NCBI RefSeq assembly: GCF_029784155.1
Contig: NC_073691.1
Coordinates: forward strand, 26,138,146 to 26,202,145
Reading direction: 5' to 3'
Source: Uranotaenia lowii
Lineage: Eukaryota > Arthropoda > Insecta > Diptera > Culicidae
DNA length: 64,000 bases
Positions within the stretch are counted from its first letter, which is position 1, and each line of letters opens with the position of its first letter. Shown here in pieces: positions 46,101-57,009 of the stretch. The notes under the pieces were generated by a model. The model was not told where the DNA came from, ran no database searches, and saw nothing but the letters and a program-made list of their open reading frames with translations. The position numbers and the translations under genes are program-made.

Positions 46101-49100
46101 TTTTGACAATTTTGACAATTTTGACAATTTTGACAATTTTGACAATTTTGACAATTTTGACAATTTTGACAATTTGACAATTTTGACAATTTTGACAATT
46201 TTGACAATTTTGACAATTTTGACAATTTTGACAATTTTGACAATTTTGACAATTTTGACAATTTTGACAATTTTGACAATTTTGACAATTTTGACAATTT
46301 TGACAATTTTGACAATTTTGACAATTTTGACAATTTTGACAATTTTGACAATTTTGACAATTTTGACAATTTCGACAATTTTGACAATTTTGACAATTTT
46401 GACAATTTTGACAATTTTGACAATTTTGACAATTTTGACAATTTTGACAATTTTGACAATTTTGACAATTTTGACAATTTTGACAATTTTGACAATTTTG
46501 ACAATTTTGCCATACAAGACAATTTTGTCAATTTTGACAATTTTGACAATTTTGACAATTTTGACAATTTTGACAATTTTGACAATTTTGACAATTTTGA
46601 CAATTTTGACAATTTTGACAATTTTGACAATTTTGACAATTTTGACAATTTTGACAATTTTGACAATTTTGACAATTTTGACAATTTTGACAATTTTGAC
46701 AATTTTGACAATTTTGACAATTTTGACAATTTTGACAATTTTGACAATTTTGACAATTTTGACAATTTTGACAATTTTGACAATTTTGACAATTTTGACA
46801 ATTTTGACAATTTTGACAATTTTGACAATTTTGACAATTTTGACAATTTTGACAATTTTGACAAGTTTGACAATTTTGACATATAAGACAATTTTGTCAA
46901 TTTTGACAATTTTGACAATTTTGACAATTTCGACAATTTTGACAATTTTGACAATTTTGACAATTTTGACAATTTTGACAATTTTGACAATTTTGACAAT
47001 TTTGACAATTTTGACAATTTTGACAATTTTGACAATTTTGACAATTTTGACAATTTTGACAATTTTGACAATTTTGACAATTTTGACAATTTTGACAATT
47101 TTGACAATTTTGACAATTTTGACAATTTTGACAATTTTGACAATTTTGACAATTTTGACAATTTTGACAATTTTGACAATTTTGACAATTTTGACAATTT
47201 TGACAATTTTGACAATTTTGACAATTTTGACAATTTTGACAATTTTGACAATTTTGACAATTTTGACAATTTTGACAATTTTGACAATTTTGACAATTTT
47301 GACAATTTTGACAATTTTGACAATTTTGACAATTTTGACAATTTTGACAATTTTGACAATTTTGACAATTTTGACAATTTTGACAATTTTGACAATTTTG
47401 ACAATTTTGACAATTTTGACAATTTTGACAATTTTGACAATTTTGACAATTTGACAATTTTGACAATTTTGACAATTTTGAAAATTTTGACAATTTTGAC
47501 AATTTTGACAATTTTGACAATTTTGACAATTTTGACAATTTTGACAATTTTGACAATTTTGACAATTTTGACAATTTTGACAATTTTGACAATTTTGACA
47601 ATTTTGACAATTTTGACAATTTTGACAATTTTGACAATTTTGACAATTTTGACAATTTTGACAATTTTGACAATTTTGACAATTTTGACAATTTTGACAA
47701 TTTTGACAATTTTGACAATTTTGACAATTTTGACAATTTTGACAATTTTGACAATTTTGACAATTTTGACAATTTTGACAATTTTGACAATTTTGACAAT
47801 TTTGACAATTTTGACAATTTTAACAATTTTGACAATTTTGACAATTTTGACAATTTTGACAATTTTGACAATTTTGACAATTTTGACAATTTTGACAATT
47901 TTGACATTTTTGACAATTTTGACAATTTTGACAATTTTGACAATTTTGACAGTTTTGACAATTTTGACAATTTTGACAATTTTGACAATTTTGACAATTT
48001 TGACAATTTTGACAATTTTGACAATTTTGACAATTTTGACAATTTTGATTTTGACAATTTTGACAATTTTGACAATTTTGACAATTTTGACAATTTTGAC
48101 AATTTTGACAATTTTGACAATTTTGACAATTTTGACAATTTTGACAATTTTGACAATTTTGACAATTTTGACAATTTTGACAATTTTGACAATTTTGACA
48201 ATTTTGACAATTTTGACAATTTGACAATTTTGACAATTTTGACAATTTTGACAATTTTGACAATTTTGACAATTTTGACAATTTTGACAATTTTGACAAT
48301 TTTGACAATTTTGACATTTTGACAATTTTGACAATTTTGACAATTTTGACAATTTTGACAATTTTGACAATTTTGACAATTTTGAAAATTTTGACAATTT
48401 TGACAATTTTGACAATTTTGACAATTTGACAATTTTGACAATTTTGACAATTTTGACAATTTTGACAATTTTGACAATTTTGACAATTTTGACAATTTTG
48501 AAAATTTTGAAAATTTTGACAATTTTGACAATTTTGACAATTTTGATCATTTTGACCATTTTGACAATTTTGACAATTTTGACAATTTTGACAATTTTGA
48601 CAATTTTGACAATTTTGACAATTTTGACAATTTTGACAATTTTGACAATTTTGACAATTTTGACAATTTTGACAATTTTGACAATTTTGACAATTTTGAC
48701 AATTTTGACAATTTTGACAATTTTGACAATTTTGACAATTTTGACAATTTTGACAATTTTGACAATTTTGACAATTTTGACAATTTTGACAATTTTGACA
48801 ATTTTGACAATTTTGACAATTTTGACAATTTTGACAATTTTGACAATTTTGACAATTTTGACAATTTTGACAATTTTGACAATTTTGACAATTTTGACAA
48901 TTTTGACAATTTTGACAATTTTGACAATTTTGACAATTTTGACAATTTTGACAATTTTGACAATTTTGACAGTTTTGAAAATTTTGACAATTTTGACAGT
49001 TTTGACAGTTTTGACAATTTTGACAATTTTGACAATTTTCAAAATTTTGACAATTTTGACAATTTTGACAATTCTGACAATTTTGACAATTTTGACAATT

Positions 49101-49846
49101 TTGAGAATTTTGAGAATTTTGAGAATTTTGAGAATTTTGACAATTTTGACAATTTTGACAATTTTGACAATTTTGACAATTTTGACAAGTTTGACAAGTT
49201 TGACAATTTTGACAATTTTGACAATTTTGACGATTTTGACAATTTTGACAATTTTGACAATTTTGACAATTATGACAATTTTGACAATTTTGACAATTTT
49301 GACAATTTTGACGATTTTGACAATTTTGACAATTTTGACAATTTTGACAATTATGACAATTTTGACAATTTTGACAATTTTGACAATTTTGACAATTTTG
49401 ACAATTTTGACAATTTTGACAATTTTGACAATTTTGACAATTTTGACAATTTTGACAATTTTGACAATTTCGACAATTTTGACAATTTTGACAGTTTTGA
49501 CAATTTTGACAATTTTGGCAATTTTGACAATTTTGACAATTTTGACAATTTTGACAATTTTGACAATTTTGACAATTTTGACAATTTTGACAATTTTGAC
49601 AATTTTGACAATTTTGACAATTTTGACAATTTTGACAATTTTGACAATTTTGACAATTTTGACAATTTTGACAATTTTGACAATTTTGACAATTTTGACA
49701 ATTTTGACAATTTTGACAATTTTGACAATTTTGACAATTTTGACAATTTTGACAATTTTGACAATTTTGACAATTTTGACAATTTTGACAATTTTGACAA
49801 TTTTGACAATTTTGACAATTTTGACAATTTTGACAATTTTGACAAA
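43181..49846. repeat. giant 9-bp tandem array (TTTTGACAA)n, about 740 units
   Basis: 6.67 kb of an almost uninterrupted 9-bp unit. Variants include TTTGACAAAC (43373, 44350, 44396), TTTTGAAAA, TTTTGACAG and TTTCGACAA, mostly clustered at the two edges, while the centre (about 45000-47450) is nearly pure. Single-base slips change the frame at 46174, 47452, 48051, 48220, 48315 and 48424. A non-unit phrase CATACAAGACA.TTTTGTCAA interrupts at 46079 and 46510, and a related one at 46879. The long predicted repeat polypeptides on both strands are simple-repeat translations and not proteins. Confidence 0.97.
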
Positions 49847-51636
49847 CTCGAATTTCCTCAAAATTTTAATTTTTCAATCCATAAAAAAGGTTCCTCCAAT
49901 GAAGAACATGAAATACCTTTAAAAAACGGCCAAACGGCCAATGGGTGTACTTTATTATCACTTGTAATCGTGTCCGCTTCCCGGGATGAGAACCGATATG
50001 TGGATATGGAATCAGTACCAAATGGACCCATATCGAAACAAACCGAACCGGAGGGCAATTTCTAACAAACGATTGGTTTGGACTCTGTCCAAAGTAAGGG
50101 GAAAACTTCGTAATTTTGAAAAGGGTTTATAAAAGGAATTTCTTGTGATAAATAATTTTCACAATTTTTTTGCAAACATGATCTATTTAGAATTAAGTTT
50201 TCAGAAAAATACATAACTCATTTTCAAAAGTTAGCAGCAAGTTCAATTCCACTCGAGCGAGAATCATGTGCGAAACCGCACAACCAATCTCGATGGAAGT
50301 AAAATCCAAAGATTCTCTCTAGCAAGGGGGGCGAGGTGTAGCGAGCATTTGCCATTCAATTGAAAGTTATTTATCGGTGGACCGGAAGCATTTTGCAGCT
50401 TTTTTCGGTCTCTCTTTCTCTTTCTCGTTTGCTCGAATTCTGACGGTCGCCGTATATTATTTCTAACATTTGTGCAGCACCGAAACCCAATCGTCCGATC
50501 ATTGAATGGTGGGGAAAAACAATGCTGCAAATTTCATGAAATGGAAAATTGATTCCCGTTGTTTGGCGCTGACGTGAATGGTTGAGTACCGGTGCATTTT
50601 CAAAAGCGATAAAATTATCGGATAAACAATTCTTGGAAAAAGCCTTCGCTGAAAAATGGGACCGACAACAACAATGTGGAGTCCTTTTTCCCGATTGGTC
50701 GACGTATGGCTAGGTTCCGAAATCGATTCTTTTGAAAATCGAGTTCGGAAACAAGGGAAAAAGGACCTTTTCCAATAACTCACCACATTGATCGCTTCAA
50801 CAAGTCATCGAAACAACGAACAACGTTTGAGCGTTGCGTTGCGAAAACCCGAGCTGGGTTGGGTTGGGTTCGAAATTTCAAGAGTCATATCAGCGAAAAA
50901 ACATCCACAGTTTCCCCATTCGGAATTTAATCCGGTATCATTCAGCTGAGTGCACTAATCTTTCCCGAGCCGCGTGCCATTCCATGAACAGACCGACCCC
51001 CACTCTTGTTCAGAAGTAAACAGGATAGGGGAGGAAAGTGTTCCCAGGCGCAGCGATGATGTATCAACAGAATATCCCGGCCGGCATACACTTTTTGCAT
51101 TGTAAATTGTCCCATCGGATCCATTTCGGATGAAATGGAAAAATTGGAGAATGGGTTACTGCAAAGAACAAAAAGAATAAAACAGGAGAAAAAAATCCAA
51201 TTTCCCATGTGAGAAGCATCCGTTGTTGAAGTGCAGCTACAATGCTCCCAAAAAAAAACTGAATCCCTAACGCTTACACCATCCGTTACAGCGCATAAGC
51301 TTATGGATGATAGTCGTCGAAGTCAACGACGTTTGTTGGCACAACAATGTTGTACCTATTGAAACAAGGAAAATGTCGGCGATTCTGTTTCGATGGTTTT
51401 TCCGAGTCACATAAAAAAAATGAACCATCAACCATGAAAAGAAAACCAAACAAGGTTGGTAACTGATTTGAAGAGTTTAAAAGACATTTTCTGACGGTCG
51501 CCATGTACACTCCCAATCATTTTCCCTAACTGAATTATAATTCAATGCCCAATAAAATTTCTCCAATATACTGAGCCGATGTCCGTGAGTTCGAGCCCAT
51601 GAGAAAAGATCGATCACAGTTGTACCGGATAAGTTT

Positions 51637-51676
51637 TTCAATTTTGACAATTTTGGCAATTTTGACAATTTTGATA
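51637..51676. repeat. short patch of the 9-bp repeat
   Basis: Four successive units (CAATTTTGACAATTTTGGCA and onward) within otherwise unique sequence, between the two large arrays. Confidence 0.8.
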
Positions 51677-52443
51677 TTTTTTACCTAGGTCAGGCAAATA
51701 GAAATTTTGCTGCAGCATTTTTGCAGCATTTTATACTTTTCGACAAAAAAATGAACACTTTTTGAAAAGATTTTTAATCGTTTCTGATAAAAATTCGTAC
51801 CGCAACCAAACAAAATCAACAAAGCTGTTTTTCATAGATGAGGCATGCTGAGTTTGGTGAAACTTGTAAACTAATTTAATGCAAAACTCTCTCAACGACT
51901 TGAAAACTGTTTCAAGAATGGTCATTCTAATGAAACAAAATTTGATGCTTGCTCACTGGTCGGTGATTTAATCAGATCAATTTGACATTTGAGCGCCTTT
52001 TTGTTTTTTTCTTCTGTTTTCCACCCCTGGGTTTTGACAATTTTGACTACAAGGATTATAATTATTAATGTTGACTGTCTGTGTATGGTCCCGATACTGT
52101 ACAAGTATCAATTGAGACATGATTTAGTTTTGTTTTCAGAAATCTCACATAACCTGTGAGTTTTGAAACCGGAAACCTAGTTTTGAACTAACCATCCCCC
52201 CTTACTCAAAGTTTTAAGAATTCTCATCCTCGAATCAAACACTTTGAACAGCTATTTTTGTTCTCTGTATAATTAGATTTTTTCCAGTAATGAATCCGGG
52301 ATGGTACACTCAATTTTTTTTGTGCTATATGGACCTTTCATTGTGATGGAGCTGTTAGGAAAACCCACTCGAAATTAAATCCTTCAAAAGATTTGCACTC
52401 CCAGAGATGGCTGGATGTAGCTAGTCCTTTGGCAAACAAACTA

Positions 52444-52462
52444 GAACGAACGAACGAACGAG
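52444..52462. repeat. (GAAC)n microsatellite
   Basis: About 4.5 copies of the tetranucleotide in GAACGAACGAACGAACGAG. Confidence 0.8.
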
Positions 52463-52844
52463 ATCACATTAACATATACACATTCTAGCACACATACCAG
52501 TCAGGCACACATACACGGACACACTCACAGCACTCCACGGAATGAAACATCACCCATTATGGTTCATCATTTTCACGGTTCGTAGCCTCGGTTAAAAGGC
52601 GGCGGGAATGCTGCAGCTCGGCTTTTTCAATATGTTCATGTATGCACAGTGTGTTCATAAAAGTTGTTTAAAAGAAAAAATAAACGGACCTAATTCATTT
52701 TTTTTCAGAAACGATAAATTGCCTTTTTTTTTTATTTATTTAAGGGCAAAATTGAAATATTTGTTGAAAGAGTCTCTGTTCACAGCAATCTTTGTGTTTA
52801 AAATTTTTAATTTTGATTTTTTTGCCTCCAAGCATAAAATATTT

Positions 52845-53945
52845 GGACAATTTTGACAATTTTGACAATTTTGGCAATTTTGACAATTTTGACAATTTTG
52901 ACAATATCGACAATTTTGACAATTTTGACAATTTTGACAATTTTGACAATTTTGACAATTTTGACAATTTGGACAATTTTGACAATTTTGACAATTTTGA
53001 CAATTTTGACAATTTTGAAAATTTTGACAATTTTGACAATTTTGACAATTTTGACAATTTTGACAATTTTGACAACTCTGACAATTTTGACAATTTACAA
53101 TTTTGACAATTTTGACAATTTTGACAATTTTGACAATTTGACAATTTTTACAATTTTGACAGTTTTGACAGTTTTGACAATTTTGACAATTTTGACAATT
53201 TTGACAATTTTGACAATTTTGACAATTTTGACAATTTTGACAATTTTGACAATTTTGACAATTTTGACAATTTTGACAATTTTGACAATTTTGACAATTT
53301 TGACAATTTTGACAATTTTGACAATTTTGACAATTTTGACAATTTTGACAATTTTGACAATTTTGACAATTTTGACAATTTTGACAATTTTGACAATTTT
53401 GACAATTTTGACAATTTTGACAATTTTGACAATTTTGACAATTTTGACAATTTTGACAATTTTGACAATTTTGACAATTTTGACAATTTTGACAATTTTG
53501 ACAATTTTGACAATTTTGACAATTTTGACAATTTTGACAATTTTGACAATTTTGACAATTTTGACAATTTTGACAATTTTGACAATTTTGACAATTTTGA
53601 CAATTTTGACAATTTTGACAATTTTGACAATTTTGACAATTTTGACAATTTTGACAATTTTGACAATTTTGACAATTTTGACAATTTTGACAATTTTGAC
53701 AATTTTGACAATTTTGACAATTTTGACAATTTTGACAATTTTGACAATTTTGACAATTTTGACAATTTTGACCATTTCGACTATTTTGATAATTTTGACA
53801 ATTTTGACAATTTTGACAATTTTGACAATTTTGACAATTTTGACAATTTTGACAATTTTGACAATTTTGACAATTTTGACAATTTTGACAATTTTGACAA
53901 TTTTGACAATTTCGACAATCTTGACAATTTTGACAATTTTGACAA
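52845..53945. repeat. second 9-bp tandem array, about 122 units
   Basis: Same TTTTGACAA unit and same orientation as the array at 43181-49846, 1.10 kb long. The left 300 bp carries many variants (GGACAA, ATATCGAC, CAACTCTGAC, and a slip at 53095-53145). 53160-53770 is pure. The right edge is variant again (CCATTTCGACTATTTTGATA). Confidence 0.97.
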
Positions 53946-54260
53946 GTCCGAAATCAAGGTCCAGACATGAATCCAGAACTTGGATCTGGTATCAGAATGC
54001 GAAATTAGGGTTCAAATTCCAGGATCAGTATCAAGTTTTATCAAGTTTTCCGAATTTTTATCGGACTCGGGATGAAAATTAAAGAGCCAGGACTCAAGAT
54101 CAGGATCAAATATCCAGAAATTTGGATCAAGATGCTGATATGAGACCAGAATCAGCATAAATATCCGGGATAAGGATTGGCAATCAGAATTCGAGATTAA
54201 GATTCACGGTCACAATCTGACATAAAAGTTGTGGGATAAGGATTCAACTATCCGATATCA
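53946..54260. repeat. degenerate GATCA/CCAGGA-rich low-complexity sequence
   Basis: Words such as GGATCAGTATCAAG, AGATCAGGATCAAATATCCAG, AGACCAGAATCAGCATAAAT and GGGATAAGGATTGGCAATCA follow one another in loose steps of 12 to 20 bp. It looks like an eroded cryptic repeat abutting the 9-bp array. Confidence 0.5.
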
Positions 54261-55503
54261 CTTATAAAATTGGGAAAAAATTTTTTAGGGAAGAAGGGGA
54301 GAATTTGTATGAGAAAATGATCTTAAGCCTAGTACAAGATCTCATGCCAAATTTGGGTCAGATCGGATCACAAGAAGGGGTAGCTCAACGAGCCTGAAGT
54401 TTGTTTGGGATTTTGAGACATTTTGTTCGGGAGAAACATGAAAAGACAGTTTTTCTTCAATAGCTTTGGTTCCTTTCGGCCGATTTCTTTTGAATATGAT
54501 TTTTCTTAAAGCCTAATTTATGAAAAATATTTCAACCGAAGACTGCATTATGATAAGATTCAAGATAAAGATGTTAAACTTAATTGAAAAAAAAAATCGA
54601 TAAGCAGAAATTTATCAATAATCAATTCAGCATTTCAAATTTGCAAAAAAAATCAAACTTTAATTTGTGAAATTTCAAACTTTTAAATATTTTTTTATAC
54701 TGTTACATAGATTTTTTATTAAAATTATCGGGAAAGGCATAGAGATAACAAATTCAATATTTGAAGAAAAGTTCTTCTTTGTACCCGTTAAAATAAGGAT
54801 TTTTTAAAACTATTTTTCATCAACTGCTGCTACGAAACACACCGTGTATGGTGACTGCCAGCCAGAATGCCGCTGTCATATTCTTTTGGCCTATTTGGCC
54901 CAGTAACTCCAGCACTTGCCCCATTCATATCGCAAATCGTCCCCCGCGTTGTTTGACTTGGAATGTCAATGTTTGTTTATATGAAAGGGTATTCCTCAAA
55001 TTTAGAGATTTTTTTTTGTTGAAGAAATTTTTTAAAACAACATTTAAAAAATAGTCTGACTAACTTCCAAAACCACTCAGACGCCATCTAAAAACTCGGT
55101 GCTCTTCTGCAGAATTTTCGTAACCGCCAAATGATGACGGTTTTCCTAAATAGGAAGCTCAAAACCGACAGCTTTCGCGGCGGCCTGAGTTTAATATCCT
55201 CTATTCATCCCCCCTTACTCGCTCAACTCGCTGTCTGCGTTCGTTCTAAGCTAGTAGGGAGGAATGCTTTCAGACTGGTGCTTTGATGATCTCCGACCGG
55301 ATGCACTTTTTGTTGTCTCTACGAAATCTCATTTGAGGTTGAATGGAAATTCAGTTATCCCGACAAAAAAAGGGCAGCCACTCATTGAAAGTTTTGGTCC
55401 CCCATTTCATTGAGGTGCCCCCGGCTTTTATGGTTGGAATTAAATTTAGTTTTCCCTTCGAGAGTCAGTGGTGTCAATACGATATCAATTCGGTTCTACT
55501 TAC
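54261..55503. other. probable intron of the KIND-domain gene, no exon seen
   Basis: Follows the splice donor at 55503 on the minus strand. No further exon of the gene could be recognised here. Confidence 0.4.
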
Positions 55504-55743
55504 ATCCAGCAGAAACATCAGGCTGGCCCGTTTGTACAGGTTGGCCTCGCACATGGCCAGTATGACGTGGTCCAGCGAGGAAAGGCCGGATTCCGGATCC
55601 GTGGGGGAATCCAGCTGGCTCAACATGTGCCCAATATCCGGTAAACGGACATTTGTTTCCGGAAATTGCTGCTGAGGCCGATGGTTGATCGCGAACGATG
55701 ATATCGTCTTCTGGAGCGTGGCCCCGAGGGAGTAGATCCACAT
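55504..55743 (-). CDS. KIND-domain gene, downstream exon (80 codons)
   Basis: Bounded by acceptor TTTTTCTCCAACAG|ATG and donor CTGGAT|GTAAGT, phase 0 at both ends, exactly 240 bp. It encodes MWIYSLGATLQKTISSFAIN and later LDHVILAMCEANLYKRASLM followed by FLLD. This is the C-terminal half of a KIND domain (kinase non-catalytic C-lobe fold, a protein-protein docking module). It follows the PTPN13/FRMPD2 pattern of an IYSLGMTL block followed by a MCED..Y.R.S..T.LD block. It joins the exon at 59812-60059 in phase, giving SDVEK|MWIYSLG. The rest of the domain must be encoded beyond the donor and was not found. The spire-type KIND is a less good match by eye. Confidence 0.8.
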
Positions 55744-57009
55744 CTGTTGGAGAAAAATTTATAAATAAAAGTCCATTTGTAAATATCAAAAACTTAGTTC
55801 TTAGTTTTCTAATTTTATTCAGAGTTGAGAGACTGTTGAGTTTCAGATACCAATAATAAGATTTTATTTTCTTTTTATAAGAAATTTTCATTCAATGCAC
55901 AGGACAACATTTTTTAATTTCTAGACAAAAATATTAAATTTTGAAAAATTTGATTGCCGGGTTTTGTTAGGTCGGATTTTGTCCGTATTAATTCACTTTT
56001 TTTGCTAAATCTAAAAAAATCTCTAAGCTCTGGATTCTGAAATTATAAAGAAGCTTAAAAACGTCCCTTTTGATGTCGATTGGCATCGTTCCTCTCAAAT
56101 GAAGCTACATGTCTGGAATCGATAGATCAAGGGATGATTCATGGATGCTTTTTTTTCTCTCCAGTCAGACAGATAAGAAACCCAGTCCGGTTAAATTAAG
56201 TTGATTTCTGCCAACCATATATCTCAAACACTGCCCATTAGCATATCAGCTTTGAAACAAATTGACGTACATACGTAAATGGGCATCAGTTTCAAATTGA
56301 GTCGCACCCAATCGGATTTTCTGTATCAACAAAATTGAAACTTGCCATCTGAGAAATGTGTTGAAGTACAGGGGGAACATTTCTAAAATGAAATGTTATG
56401 CACCCCACATTCATGTTCCATTATAGGAACTCCTCTTTTCAAAGGACACACATACAACGAACGGGATCACAGACACGCACGCTGCACAGTCTAGGAATGG
56501 CCATAGCCTCCCAAACCAACGAAATCAGATGCAAATGGGAATCTGACAACCATTTGGCGCGTTTTGGCTTTTCTCGTTTTACATTAAGGTCCCTGTGATG
56601 GAGCTCATGGTATCAACTGAATTCGCATTCGTATCCTTTTTCTTTGCAACTACCCATCTACAGTTGAGAGACACAAATTGAAACCAGATTGACATTAATA
56701 TCGTTTGGGGTCCTGTCTGGATCTGCGATTTGTGCACTTGTGCAGTTTTCTGATCAAGTGGATTCTTGTTGGAGTAGTTACTGACTCAGTGTACGATTTT
56801 TTTTAAAAATGAATAATATTAGAGAAAATTCTTTAATTCAAAGTTTAAAAAACCCTTTAAGACAAAAAAAAAAGAAAATTTTACACGCCAAAAAATTAAT
56901 GAATGACATGTTTTAGATCCAATAATGCATGATAACTTAAATAAAACCAGGGTGAAAAGTAATGCGCAGACTGACGGACCCCAAAACATGGCTGACAAGT
57001 CTCGGGCCA

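Larger units (their letters stand above)
49847..52841. other. sequence between the two 9-bp arrays, no gene seen
   Basis: 49.9-51.6 kb has balanced composition and several 60-95-codon frames on the minus strand without recognisable motifs; it may be intronic. A four-unit patch of the 9-bp repeat lies at 51637-51676, and one unit pair lies near 52030. (GAAC)n occurs at 52444-52462, followed by CA-rich sequence to 52530. Confidence 0.5.

Noticed and set aside
43181..49846. TTGACA words as promoter -35 boxes
   Set aside because: TTGACA is part of the satellite unit, and bacterial promoter logic does not apply to this genome.
43128..49861. Open frames of 500 to 1,254 codons on both strands across the 9-bp array
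   Set aside because: They are mechanical translations of TTTTGACAA repeats (units of three residues) with no non-repeat domain. Five frames are open at once only because the unit is a multiple of three and holds a stop in just one frame.
50264..51208. Several 60 to 95-codon minus-strand frames
   Set aside because: Low-complexity or patternless translations without domain signatures or convincing splice borders. Considered as further exons of the KIND-domain gene and not supported.
52740..54082. Repeat-encoded frames of 100 to 409 codons around the second array
   Set aside because: Same simple-repeat translation. The few non-repeat residues at the ends show no family resemblance.
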